A DNA stretch of 60,789 nt. It comes from Undibacterium pigrum (GTDB taxonomy: Bacteria; Pseudomonadota; Gammaproteobacteria; Burkholderiales; Burkholderiaceae_D). This document shows positions 25,755 through 34,074 of the stretch, one piece after another. The stretch spans positions 1 through 60,789 of the forward strand of contig NZ_QJKB01000020.1 of the NCBI RefSeq assembly GCF_003201815.1, given 5' to 3'. The notes beneath the pieces were generated by a model. It did not search any database. It was not told where the DNA came from and saw nothing but the letters and a program-made list of their open reading frames with translations. Made by a program: the position numbers and the translations under genes. Positions within the stretch are counted from its first letter, which is position 1; every line of letters starts with the position of its first letter.

Positions 25755-25828
25755 ATTTACGGGGCAAAGCGTAGAGCCGCTCAGGAAACGATTTATTACC
25801 CCTTGCCATACCCAAGCCTTCAAAACGA

Positions 25829-25856
25829 GAAAAAGCACCCCTGAGGGTGCTTTTTC
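25829..25856 (-). terminator. Terminator after porin 1
   Basis: The stem AAAAAGCACCC / GGGTGCTTTTT with loop CTGA lies 45 nt beyond the porin stop on the minus strand. With A- and T-runs on both sides it can work bidirectionally. Confidence 0.85.
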
Positions 25857-25900
25857 AGCCTTGCAAAGCTCTTTGAATACTGACCTAAGTCAGCATTACA

Positions 25901-26962
25901 TTAGAACTTGTGACGGATACCAACGTTAACCAGACGAACTGTTGCGCCGTTAGGTACTGGTTTGAATGTTGCTGAAGAGTCAGCGCTACCCAGGTTGATG
26001 TTTGCGTCGTTAGTTGCGCGGGAAACGGATGTGTACAGGTTAGTACGTTTGGACAGGGAGTATGTGTAACCCAGAGCCAATTGTGTACCGTTTGCAGCTT
26101 TCAACAAACTGTTTTGGTTAGTGGAACGGATGTAGCTGGCGATGATGTTGCCAGAACCAACTGGTACTGTTGCACCCAGCAACCATACGCGACGATCCAG
26201 AGCTGCTGCACCTGCGCCGTCATCTTTGATGGAAGAGAAACCAGCGTGTGCTGTTACAACGTCAAAGTTGTAAGTACCAGCCAGCAAGTAGCTCTTAGTT
26301 GCATTGGAACCGTTAGCATTTTGTGCATTGCTGTAAGCCAGTTCAGCAAAAACAGGACCAGCAGCGTATGCGCCAGAGAAGCCGATGTAACGGCCAGCAG
26401 TTGTGTTACCAGCAACTTCACCGAAGCCATAAGCAACAGTACCTGTGAAACCACCCAGGTTAGCTGTAGAGTATGTTGCGGAGTTGTTCATACGAACGCC
26501 ACCGTGGTCGAAGTAAGCTGCAGCGCCCAGGCCGGATGTACCACTACCTGCTGTACCACTAGTGATACCAGTACCGAACGGATCGAAGCTGTCGATCGCG
26601 ATAAATGCTGGTGTGTATTGACGGCCGAAGTTAACCGCACCGAAATCACCAGACAAACCTACGAATGCTTGACGACCGAAAGCACGGCCACCTTGAGCAG
26701 AGCTACCTGTATCAGCATTGATACCCATTTCCAATTGGAAATTGGCTTTCAGACCGCCACCCAGGTCTTCAGAGCCTTTAAAGCCCAGACGGGAACCGGA
26801 TTGAATACCACTATCCAGACCCAGAGTAGAGCCAGCAGGATCGCCAGTGTTTTGATGTTGCAAGGCCATATCTACAACACCGTAGATAGTTACGGAAGAT
26901 TGAGCTTGTGCTGTACCAGCAACAGCAGCCAAAACTGACAGAGCGATGAGTGATTTTTTCAT
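25901..26962 (-). CDS. General porin (Gram-negative porin 4 type), porin 1
   Basis: Outer-membrane trimeric beta-barrel channel of the Burkholderiales OmpC-like family. From ATG 26962 (ribosome site GGAG nearby) the protein is 353 residues with signal peptide MKKSLIALSVLAAVAGTAQA. The mature start SSVTIYGVVDMALQ and the motif RLGFKGSEDLGGGLKANFQLE are typical, as is the terminal aromatic in VGIRHKF needed for barrel assembly. A 16-codon upstream extension lacks a signal peptide and is rejected. Codon choice is strongly biased to GTT, GGT and CGT-like codons, implying high expression. It has its own terminator and stands in tandem with porin 2. Confidence 0.95.
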   Translation of the reverse strand: MKKSLIALSVLAAVAGTAQAQSSVTIYGVVDMALQHQNTGDPAGSTLGLDSGIQSGSRLGFKGSEDLGGGLKANFQLEMGINADTGSSAQGGRAFGRQAFVGLSGDFGAVNFGRQYTPAFIAIDSFDPFGTGITSGTAGSGTSGLGAAAYFDHGGVRMNNSATYSTANLGGFTGTVAYGFGEVAGNTTAGRYIGFSGAYAAGPVFAELAYSNAQNANGSNATKSYLLAGTYNFDVVTAHAGFSSIKDDGAGAAALDRRVWLLGATVPVGSGNIIASYIRSTNQNSLLKAANGTQLALGYTYSLSKRTNLYTSVSRATNDANINLGSADSSATFKPVPNGATVRLVNVGIRHKF

Positions 26963-27289
26963 TGATATTTCTCCAAAGGATTTCACATTAATATGAACTA
27001 CATTAAGCACAATTCGCGTAAAACAGAGCCAAAAACTTGATCGTACGAAACGCGCTAATACTTAAGAACCGACAAGACCGCTAAAAAGAAGTTAACGTAT
27101 TTGACCAAAAATGGTGTTAGACAGCCAAGCTAAATCGGCTTTTGGGAGGAATATGGAGTGATTATGTCTCGGATAAGCAACAAAAATTGCCACAAAAGAA
27201 AGTATTCTAGTGCAATTAAAACAAGCTTTACCGTGTGAAACTATTGCCAGAAATTACATATTTACAAATAAAATGAAGCGAAAACGAAA
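26963..27289. other. Upstream region of porin 1
   Basis: This AT-rich 327-bp stretch lies between porin 1 and the terminator of porin 2. It must carry the porin 1 promoter and 5' leader on the minus strand. I found no unambiguous -35/-10 pair and no gene. Confidence 0.45.
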
Positions 27290-27319
27290 TTGCAAAGGTC
27301 GCGCAAGCGACCTTTGCAA
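27290..27319 (-). terminator. Terminator after porin 2
   Basis: The 13-bp stem TTGCAAAGGTCGC / GCGACCTTTGCAA with loop GCAA lies 21 nt past the porin 2 stop. On the minus strand it is followed by TTTCGTTTTCG. It separates the two porin transcripts. Confidence 0.8.
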
Positions 27320-27340
27320 GAAAAAACAAACTTTTTACAA

Positions 27341-28477
27341 TTAGAATGCGTGCAATACGCCTACTGCTGTACGGGTTGCAGAGCTGTTACCTGCACCGAT
27401 GATGCCCAGAGCCAAGGATACATCTTGCGCATTAACAGAACCAGCTTTTGCGTAAGTCAAAGAAGCGTAGGCTGTTGTGCGTTTGCTAAATGCATATTTA
27501 CCCAGCAGGATGTATTGATCTGCCTTGCCTTCGATATCGCCCGAACGCTTGGTATTGTAGTAAGCAGTCGTCAATGTCATTTGATCAGACAAACTGAAGT
27601 CTGCACCCAGACCGATCACAGCCAGTTTACGACCGTTTGCACTTGGCAAAGCATCGATCTTGATATTGCCGTCAACTTTGGTGTGTGCATAAGTACCGCG
27701 CAGCATCACAGTTGGCGCCACTTTGAATTTCGCACCACCTGCCCAGCCAGCCAGATAGGCAGCACCGGAATTGTCTTTCAATTTAGCGTATGACAGAGCA
27801 GCACCGTTTGTGCCATCAGTAAAGAAGCCAGACAAACCAGCATAGTTGCTTGCTGTGTTATCACCTGCTTTTTCACCAAAGCCATACATCAGTGCGCCGC
27901 CGAAACCGGACATCAAAGGAGAAACATATTTGATGGAGTTATTTTGACGCAGTGCTGTACCGCCCTGGTTAGTACCGAAACCACCAAAGAATGCACCAGC
28001 ATTCAGGGCACTGAACATCACGTTAGGATTGGAACCTGCGTGTGCCAGACTGATAGGATCAGCCAGACCTACAGAGTCCACACCCAGAATATTGTTACGA
28101 CCCAGAGTCACAGAGCCGAAATCACCAGACAAGCCTACCCATGCCAGACGATCAAACAGGGAAGTATTATTACCTGTCTGGTTAAATACGTTACCACCGA
28201 AACCGGCACCGGCTGTACCAGTATCGTTGGCCAGTGTGCCTTCCAGATTGAAGTTTGCTTTCAAACCGCCACCCAGGTCTTCAGAACCTTTAATACCCCA
28301 ACGGGAGGTCAGTAACTGACCAGCGTCCATGGAGAATTTGGAACCACCAGTAGGTGTTTGATTGGTAGTGGCGACAACCGCTGCATCCACGATACCGTAG
28401 ATGATGACGGAATTTTGTGCTGAAGCTGTTGCTGCAAATGCGCTCAAAACTGCGAATGCCAGTATCGATTTTTTCAT
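27341..28477 (-). CDS. General porin (Gram-negative porin 4 type), porin 2
   Basis: Second outer-membrane porin, about 378 residues from ATG 28477, with signal peptide MKKSILAFAVLSAFAATASA and mature start QNSVIIYGIVDAAVV. The conserved SRWGIKGSEDLGGGLKANFNLEG and LAWVGLSGDFGSVTLGRN are present, and the protein ends in phenylalanine (VGVLHAF). A TTG five codons earlier overlaps the ribosome site GGAG and is not the start. It shares the signal and barrel motifs with porin 1 but diverges in the loops, so the pair are paralogues that may differ in solute selectivity. Confidence 0.95.
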   Translation of the reverse strand: MKKSILAFAVLSAFAATASAQNSVIIYGIVDAAVVATTNQTPTGGSKFSMDAGQLLTSRWGIKGSEDLGGGLKANFNLEGTLANDTGTAGAGFGGNVFNQTGNNTSLFDRLAWVGLSGDFGSVTLGRNNILGVDSVGLADPISLAHAGSNPNVMFSALNAGAFFGGFGTNQGGTALRQNNSIKYVSPLMSGFGGALMYGFGEKAGDNTASNYAGLSGFFTDGTNGAALSYAKLKDNSGAAYLAGWAGGAKFKVAPTVMLRGTYAHTKVDGNIKIDALPSANGRKLAVIGLGADFSLSDQMTLTTAYYNTKRSGDIEGKADQYILLGKYAFSKRTTAYASLTYAKAGSVNAQDVSLALGIIGAGNSSATRTAVGVLHAF

Positions 28478-28870
28478 TGAAAGCGTCTCCAAAATTATTA
28501 AAATTATGCGGCCATACCCGGTTACCAGTCAGCCATTTATACTCTATTCAGTCTTGCCAAGACTTCGAAACCTGCTGATTAAGAAGCTAGATTCCATTGA
28601 AACAAAATAAAAGAAATTGGGCAAAGAGAATTTGCGAACGATCGTATTTAAGCAAATTTTATGTGGCGTTATCGCAACAAGCATCTACTTTCTTATTATG
28701 ACAATCACAATGTTTTTGTTGCACTTGCGGAAGATCACATTCAATAGCGATGCCTGTCAGCAAATTCTGCATCTGGCCTATAATTCACCCTATCGCCGCA
28801 GCAAGGCCCGACATTGGTCACATAATGGTCCATGGCGGCTTGCCTGACACAATTTCTGCAGAAGAATAAT
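28478..28870. other. Divergent region between porin 2 and coq7
   Basis: About 390 bp with no convincing gene. A plus-strand frame at 28617-28847 looks hydrophobic but has no ribosome site or known product. The coq7 -10 is at 28779-28784; the porin promoter should lie in the left half but was not resolved. Confidence 0.45.
28779..28784 (+). promoter_or_regulatory. Candidate -10 element for coq7
   Basis: A perfect TATAAT lies 86 nt before the coq7 ATG. The -35 region 16-17 bp upstream (GTCAGC) is poor, so this is either a weak promoter or one that depends on an activator. Confidence 0.4.
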
Positions 28871-29503
28871 ATGAACCTATTGCCATTAGACCGCTTTATC
28901 CTGCGTATTGACCGTGCTTTGCAGGTAGTCAGCAATCAGGCACGCACACGACGCAGCAACCCGGCACAGAATGTCGATGAAGCGGAAATGTCCGAGCAAG
29001 AAAAAACACACGCAGCAGGTCTGATGCGCGTCAACCATGTAGGTGAGATATGCGCCCAGGCTTTGTATGACGCACAGGGAGCGTTTGCGAAAACAGAAGA
29101 AATTCGCCAGCAGTTTTATCAATCAGGCATAGAAGAAGAAGACCACCTGGCCTGGACTGCAAACCGTCTGAAAGAATTAAATTCACACACCAGCCTGATG
29201 AACCCGCTCTGGTACGCTGGCGCTTATGCCTGCGGTGTACTGGCCGCAAAAAGTGGCGATGCGTTAAGTCTGGGATTTGTGGTGGAGACTGAAAAACAGG
29301 TGGCAGCCCATCTGGAAAGCCATCTGCAAAAGCTGCCTGAGCAAGATGCCAGATCACGCGCCATAGTCGAACAAATGCGCGATGATGAAATTGCTCACGG
29401 TGCAGCGGCCCAGGCACTGGGTGCCAGCGCCCTGCCTGCTCCGGTTCAGGCAGGCATGAAGCTGATGGCCAGGGTCATGACGACAACGGCTTACTATATT
29501 TGA
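28871..29503 (+). CDS. coq7: Ubiquinone biosynthesis hydroxylase Coq7
   Basis: Di-iron enzyme that hydroxylates 2-polyprenyl-3-methyl-6-methoxy-1,4-benzoquinone at C6, a late step of ubiquinone synthesis. The protein from ATG 28871 is 210 residues. The iron-binding glutamate/histidine pairs are seen as GLMRVNHVGEICAQ, IEEEDHLAW, FVVETEKQVAAHLE and RDDEIAHG. A longer frame starting at 28832 has no ribosome site. Many alpha- and betaproteobacteria use Coq7 instead of UbiF, so this fits the taxonomy. Four in-frame stop codons follow each other at its end. Confidence 0.95.
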   Translation: MNLLPLDRFILRIDRALQVVSNQARTRRSNPAQNVDEAEMSEQEKTHAAGLMRVNHVGEICAQALYDAQGAFAKTEEIRQQFYQSGIEEEDHLAWTANRLKELNSHTSLMNPLWYAGAYACGVLAAKSGDALSLGFVVETEKQVAAHLESHLQKLPEQDARSRAIVEQMRDDEIAHGAAAQALGASALPAPVQAGMKLMARVMTTTAYYI

Positions 29504-29548
29504 GCAATTAGTTGAGCAATTAGTTGAGCAGTTAGTTGAGCAGTTAGT
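29501..29548 (+). repeat. 12-bp tandem repeat carrying serial stop codons
   Basis: Four tandem copies of TGAGCAATTAGT (the last two read TGAGCAGTTAGT) begin at the coq7 stop codon. Because the unit is 12 bp, every copy places a TGA in the coq7 frame, giving four in-frame stops spaced by 12 nt. Confidence 0.9.
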
Positions 29549-29585
29549 CCGGCAGCCCTATTTTTATTGCAACGGAAAATCTGAT

Positions 29586-29624
29586 AAAAAAGCGCAGGGT
29601 GATTTATTCACTCTGCGCTTTTTT
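29586..29624. terminator. Bidirectional terminator between coq7 and uvrD
   Basis: A 12-bp outer stem AAAAAAGCGCAG / CTGCGCTTTTTT encloses a short inner stem GTGA / TCAC. It lies between two convergent genes and has a T-run on either strand, so it can serve both. Confidence 0.9.
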
Positions 29625-29639
29625 GCTTTGACAGCCCTT

Positions 29640-31931
29640 TTATATTTTCTCCAGCTTCGCAACACTCAGGTCCAGCTCCTTCATCCCGAATTTACCGAAA
29701 TTGATCTGGGCACGCAGGCTGCCGCTACCACCACCGCCATTCAGATTCACAATCACGCCTTCACCAAATTTTGCATGCTCCACATTCTGGCCTATGCGCC
29801 AGCTCATGCTGTTATCACTCTTCTTGAAAGTCTGGGCGATACGATTGGCGGCATCATCCGGCGCTTCATCCCAGGCGGATTTTTTATTGCCGAACCAGGT
29901 GGGCTGTACACGCGGCGTCAACCATTTCAATGATTCTTCCGGCAGTTCATCAAGGAAGCGTGAACGCATGTTGTAACGGGTTTGTCCATGCAACATGCGG
30001 GTTTGTGAAAAACTCAGGTACAGGCGCTTGCGGGCACGGGTAATCGCCACATACATAAGGCGACGTTCTTCTTCCACGCCACTTTCTTCCTGCGCACTGT
30101 TCTCATGTGGGAACAAGCCCTCCTCCAGACCAGTGATGAATACCGCATCAAACTCCAGGCCCTTGGCGGAATGCACGGTCATCAACTGCATGGCATCTTG
30201 CCCGGCTTGCGCCTGGTTATCTCCCGCTTCGAGAGAAGCATGTGAGAGGAAGGCAGACAGCGGTGACATCACCGTTGGCAAGGCCGCATCGGCATCGATG
30301 ATCTGATCACCATTCCCGCTGTCGAGCAAGACTGCAGCGCTGCTGGCAGGGCCGGCAAAGGCAGGCGCTTCTTTATTGAAACCTTCTTCTGAAACAAACA
30401 GCGTAGCAGCACTGACAAGCTGCTCCAGATTTTCTATACGGTCTGCGCCCTCTTTTTCAGTCTGGTAATGTGTCAGCAGGCAGCTGACTTCCAGCACGAT
30501 CTTGACCATCTCTGGCAAGGGCAGGTTCTGGGTTTCAAAACGCGCACCTTCGATCAATTTGACGAAATTCGCCAGAGAAGAACCCGCCTTGCCCGCCACA
30601 TAAGGTACTGCGGCATACATGGAAATATTCTGCTGTCTGGCGACATCCTGCAATTGCTCCAGCGAGCGCGCACCTATGCCACGTGTAGGGAAATTCACCA
30701 CACGCAAGAAAGCAGAATCATTGTGCGGGTTATCCATCAATTGCAGATAGGCGATGGCATGCTTGATCTCGGCGCGTTCAAAGAAGCGCTGGCCGCCGTA
30801 CACGCGGTAAGGGATATTTGCCGTGAACAGCGCATGCTCAATCACCCGCGATTGCGCATTCGAGCGATACAGTATCGCGATCTCGCTACGCAGCGAACCT
30901 TCACGTATCAGGTTTTTTGCCTCTTCTATGATCCAGTTGGCTTCCTGGATATCACTACTGGATTCCATGATGCGCACTGGCTCACCATGGCCGGCATCGG
31001 TACGCAAATTCTTGCCGAGTCGTTTGCTGTTGTGCTCGATAAGCACGTTGGCACTGTCAAGAATATGGCCATGCGAGCGGTAATTCTGTTCCAGCTTGAT
31101 CAGGTTCTGTACCTGAAATTCACGCTCAAAAGCCGACATATTGCCGACGTTGGCACCACGGAAGGCATAGATACTCTGGTCGTCATCACCAACGGCAAAC
31201 ACCGCGCCGCCTTTTTTGCCGCCCTCACCCGCCATCAACTTCAGCCACTTGTATTGCAGGTCATTGGTATCCTGAAACTCATCGACGAGGATATGACGGA
31301 AGCGATCCTGATAATGTTCACGCAGAGGCTGGTTACGGCTCAGCAATTCATAAGTACGCAATAAGAGTTCAGCAAAATCGACGACGCCTTCGCGCTGGCA
31401 CTGGCTGTCATACAAATCATACAGACCAACCAGCTTGCGGTTAAAGTCATCATAGGCATCGACCTGTGCTGCCCGCAAACCCTGGTCTTTGGCACCATTG
31501 ATGAAATACATCAGCGTCTTGGGCGGGAATTTTTCATCATCGATATTGTTGGCCTTGAGCAAACGCTTGATGAAGGATAGCTGGTCGCCAGAATCAAGAA
31601 TCTGGAAAGTCGATGGCAAACCAGCATCGCGGTGATGAGCGCGCAAGAGGCGGTTACACAAACCGTGGAAAGTACCTATCCACATGCCGCGTGTATTAAT
31701 CGGCAACATCGCGGACAAACGCGTCAGCATCTCCTTGGCGGCCTTGTTGGTAAAGGTCACCGCCAGGATACCACCGGGCGAGACCTGGCCAGTCTGTATC
31801 AGCCAGGCGATGCGGGTAGTCAGCACACGTGTCTTGCCGGAACCGGCACCAGCCAAAATCAGGGCAGACTGCGCTGGCAGCGTCACGGCAGCGAGTTGTT
31901 CGGGATTTAAGTTGTGGAGTAAATTTTGCAT
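29640..31931 (-). CDS. uvrD: DNA helicase II (UvrD/PcrA-type, superfamily 1)
   Basis: 3'-to-5' ATP-dependent helicase of 763 residues for nucleotide excision and mismatch repair. Motifs in order: Q motif LNPEQLAAV, Walker A LAGAGSGKTRVL (about 26-37), Ia AVTFTNKAAKEM, II VDEFQDTNDLQYKW, III VGDDDQSIYAFRGA, IV YRSNAQSR, V VHSAKGLEFDAVFITGLEEG, VI ERRLMYVAITRARKRLYL. The C-terminus has the conserved extension FGEGVIVNLNG, a Tudor-like RNA-polymerase-binding module. It is monocistronic and convergent with coq7. Length and motif set fit UvrD better than Rep. Confidence 0.95.
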   Translation of the reverse strand: MQNLLHNLNPEQLAAVTLPAQSALILAGAGSGKTRVLTTRIAWLIQTGQVSPGGILAVTFTNKAAKEMLTRLSAMLPINTRGMWIGTFHGLCNRLLRAHHRDAGLPSTFQILDSGDQLSFIKRLLKANNIDDEKFPPKTLMYFINGAKDQGLRAAQVDAYDDFNRKLVGLYDLYDSQCQREGVVDFAELLLRTYELLSRNQPLREHYQDRFRHILVDEFQDTNDLQYKWLKLMAGEGGKKGGAVFAVGDDDQSIYAFRGANVGNMSAFEREFQVQNLIKLEQNYRSHGHILDSANVLIEHNSKRLGKNLRTDAGHGEPVRIMESSSDIQEANWIIEEAKNLIREGSLRSEIAILYRSNAQSRVIEHALFTANIPYRVYGGQRFFERAEIKHAIAYLQLMDNPHNDSAFLRVVNFPTRGIGARSLEQLQDVARQQNISMYAAVPYVAGKAGSSLANFVKLIEGARFETQNLPLPEMVKIVLEVSCLLTHYQTEKEGADRIENLEQLVSAATLFVSEEGFNKEAPAFAGPASSAAVLLDSGNGDQIIDADAALPTVMSPLSAFLSHASLEAGDNQAQAGQDAMQLMTVHSAKGLEFDAVFITGLEEGLFPHENSAQEESGVEEERRLMYVAITRARKRLYLSFSQTRMLHGQTRYNMRSRFLDELPEESLKWLTPRVQPTWFGNKKSAWDEAPDDAANRIAQTFKKSDNSMSWRIGQNVEHAKFGEGVIVNLNGGGGSGSLRAQINFGKFGMKELDLSVAKLEKI

Positions 31932-32076
31932 AGACAGATTATACGGGACTATGCACAGGACAATATAAGAGACAATTTACGAGACAATGCGCATGTCTGT
32001 TAGCAGGACTAAGGGCTCAGCACTTAAAGACTGAACTCGCCAGGCAAAAATTATTATGGCAGTAAAATGTGGAGTA

Positions 32077-32106
32077 TTGACAACCCTGGCCAAAGCCACA
32101 GATAAT
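32077..32106 (+). promoter_or_regulatory. Strong sigma-70 promoter for the dapA-family gene
   Basis: A perfect -35 TTGACA (32077-32082) is separated by 18 bp from GATAAT (32101-32106). Transcription would start near 32113, leaving a leader of about 225 nt before the ATG at 32338. That is unusually long and fits regulation in the leader. Confidence 0.65.
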
Positions 32107-32132
32107 CAAACATCAATTAGGCCATTATCACT

Positions 32133-32225
32133 ATGCAAACTCAAGTCAAAGATCAACCACACGCGCAAGGCAATACTGCTTTGTGTATGGTCTTTGCTAA
32201 AGCCAAGAAACAGACGCTCATCTGA
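32133..32225 (+). CDS. Possible 30-residue leader peptide
   Basis: An ATG-initiated frame in the leader encodes MQTQVKDQPHAQGNTALC followed by MVFAKAKKQTLI. It starts about 20 nt after the predicted transcription start and its stop codon TGA overlaps the 5' arm of the hairpin at 32222-32247. The peptide has four lysines, three of them in a cluster AKAKK near the end. No strong ribosome site is visible. If translated, it could be an attenuation peptide for a lysine-pathway gene; that is inference, and chance is a fair alternative. Confidence 0.3.
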   Translation: MQTQVKDQPHAQGNTALCMVFAKAKKQTLI

Positions 32226-32247
32226 CCGGGGCGTGCTGTCCCGTCAG
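32222..32247 (+). promoter_or_regulatory. Structured leader hairpin upstream of the dapA-family gene
   Basis: The leader forms CTGAC-C-GGG / CCC-GTCAG with a 9-nt loop (GCGTGCTGT). The next 90 nt contain further pairing options, such as a second GCTGACAGG copy (32252-32260) and GCCGACGGGCC (32301-32311) near the ribosome site AGGAG. It matches no riboswitch class that I can name. Confidence 0.4.
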
Positions 32248-32337
32248 GTGAGCTGACAGGATGGCAAAACGGTTTTCTTCCCTTGCACTCCATGTCAACT
32301 GCCGACGGGCCTTTTACCGGTCCACAGGAGAACAGGC

Positions 32338-33279
32338 ATGTCCAGCAGCATTAGCAATTCCAGCAACAGGCATTTAGAGCGCCCACCTCAGGCCAGACGA
32401 ACGGATTTTTCCGGCATCTGGGTCGCCCTGGTAACACCATTTTGTGCCAGCACAGTAGCAGAAGTGGATTTCCTGGCCTTGCAGGCCCTGGCCAGCAAGC
32501 TCATATCTGAAGGCGTGACCGGTCTGGTCGTCTGTGGCTCTACCGGCGAAGCCGCAGCGCTCAGCGCAGAAGAGCAGTTGCAAGTGCTCGATGCCGTACT
32601 GGCCGTCGTCCCCGCAAACCAGGTCATCATGGGTTTAAGTGGCAATCATATGCAGCAGGTCATGCACAGGCTGGCACAGACAGGGCAAAGACAGCTTGCC
32701 GGTGTTCTGGTCACACCGCCTTACTACATTAGGCCATCACAAGCAGGCATCCTGCATTATTTCAATGAAATTGCCGATGCCTCAGCAGTGCCAGTGCTGC
32801 TGTATAACATTCCCTACCGCACGGGTGTGAATATGGAGCTGGCAACCATACAGCAACTGGCAAAACATCCCAATATTGTCGCCATCAAGGATTGCGGTGG
32901 CAATCTGCAAGCCACCATGCAGCTCATCATCGATGGTGATATCCAGGTACTGGCCGGGGAAGACCATCAGCTGTTTTCTACCCTGTGCCTTGGTGGCGCA
33001 GGTGGCATACTGGCATCTGCCCATATACGCCCTGACCTGCTCCTGCGCTTGCAGGCACACATCAGCACTGGCCAGCTTGAACAGGCCAGAACAATTTTTT
33101 ATCATTTGCTGCCCGTCATGCAGGCGCTTTTTGAAGAACCCAATCCTGCGCCTTTGAAAGCAGCACTGGCAGCATCGGGTACTATGCAAGCCTGCCTGCG
33201 TGCCCCCATGCAAACAGCAACTGCAGAAACGACAGAGAAGTTATTACATGCGATGGCACAACTTGAGTTGATCAAATAG
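32338..33279 (+). CDS. dapA: Dihydrodipicolinate synthase family protein (DapA-like)
   Basis: TIM-barrel class I aldolase of 313 residues, probably condensing pyruvate with aspartate semialdehyde towards lysine and diaminopimelate. Schiff-base lysine is in NIVAIKDCGGN (about 181-191), the pyruvate-binding GSTGEAAAL (about 67-75) is present, tyrosine is in VLLYNIPYRTG (about 154-164), and the arginine of that motif is the carboxylate-binding residue of true DHDPS. An N-terminal extension of about 25 polar residues is unusual. The ribosome site AGGAG precedes ATG. The symbol is likely but a paralogue acting on another keto acid cannot be excluded, because its neighbours are not lysine genes. 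Confidence 0.75.
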   Translation: MSSSISNSSNRHLERPPQARRTDFSGIWVALVTPFCASTVAEVDFLALQALASKLISEGVTGLVVCGSTGEAAALSAEEQLQVLDAVLAVVPANQVIMGLSGNHMQQVMHRLAQTGQRQLAGVLVTPPYYIRPSQAGILHYFNEIADASAVPVLLYNIPYRTGVNMELATIQQLAKHPNIVAIKDCGGNLQATMQLIIDGDIQVLAGEDHQLFSTLCLGGAGGILASAHIRPDLLLRLQAHISTGQLEQARTIFYHLLPVMQALFEEPNPAPLKAALAASGTMQACLRAPMQTATAETTEKLLHAMAQLELIK

Positions 33280-33336
33280 ATCATTGCACTGCCAGCCGGG
33301 GCAAAGGATAATGTGGCTTCACTTATTTCGGTATGA

Positions 33337-34062
33337 ATGACGATGCGCCTGTATCCTTTGCTTGCATTACTGACTGCTACCCTGGTTTTTCATGGTGCAC
33401 CGGCCTCTGCCATGACCATGCTCAGGTCAAATGACACCTAGATTTTATATGGCAAGGTAGAAGCGGAAGATACCCAGAGATTTCGCCGCAAACTGTCAGC
33501 AGGCGAAGTGCGCAATGTTGTGTTGGCTGAAAGCTCCGGCGGTGACCTTGGTGCCGCCTATGCCATCGCCCAGTTTATCAAAGACAGGAAGATCAACACC
33601 GCGGTCCAGGGTAATTGCTTCTCTTCTTGCGCCGTCATGTTCATGGCAGGTACAGAGAGGCGCATGCTAGCCAGCAAAAATCTGGCACGAACTCGATTGG
33701 GCTTTCATGGACCACACAAAAAGCAAACCCGCGAAGTCAGTACCGAAGGCATACCCAAATTGCGTGAATGGCTTTTAGAAGCAACAAATGGCAAATTCCC
33801 GGAAGAATTACTGGATCAGGCCATGTATATCAACCGGGCCGGTGACATGATGTACTTTTACTACCCAGGCGCAAACAGAGCAATCAATATCCGCTTTTGC
33901 AAAGAAGCCACGGTAGCGTATCCAGAGCTGTGTGAAACCGTACAAGGCCACGACCTCCTCAGCGTCGGCATCCTGACCACGGCAGAATTACTAAAGGTTG
34001 AAGACCTGGAGCCGCAAGCGGCTGCGCCTGCCAGTAAAGAAGCTGAGAGTGAGAAAAAATAA
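33337..34062 (+). pseudogene. Periplasmic ClpP-like protein gene interrupted by one amber codon
   Basis: A single open frame runs from ATG 33337 (or 33343) to 34062 except for TAG at 33439-33441. Before the stop lies a complete signal peptide (MRLYPLLALLTATLVF then HGAPASA), and after it the frame continues with ILYGKVEAEDTQRF and a crotonase/ClpP-like fold. Visible there are VVLAESSGGDLGAAYAIAQF, the probable nucleophile region CFSSCAVMFMAGTER, and LGFHGPH with the likely histidine. No other stop or frameshift occurs. The downstream part (GTG 33508, 184 residues) lacks a signal peptide and so could not be exported. It could be a recent pseudogene, a base-call error or a readthrough gene. It is convergent with thiE. 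Confidence 0.75.
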
Positions 34063-34074
34063 ACCCTCTTGCTC

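Noticed and set aside
26081..26938. A 285-residue plus-strand frame rich in Cys and Thr
   Set aside because: It is antisense to porin 1 and its composition reflects the biased porin codons; no ribosome site or known domain.
32056..32256. A 66-residue frame in the dapA leader region
   Set aside because: It begins upstream of the predicted transcription start and has no ribosome site; the 30-codon frame at 32133 fits the transcript better but is itself uncertain.
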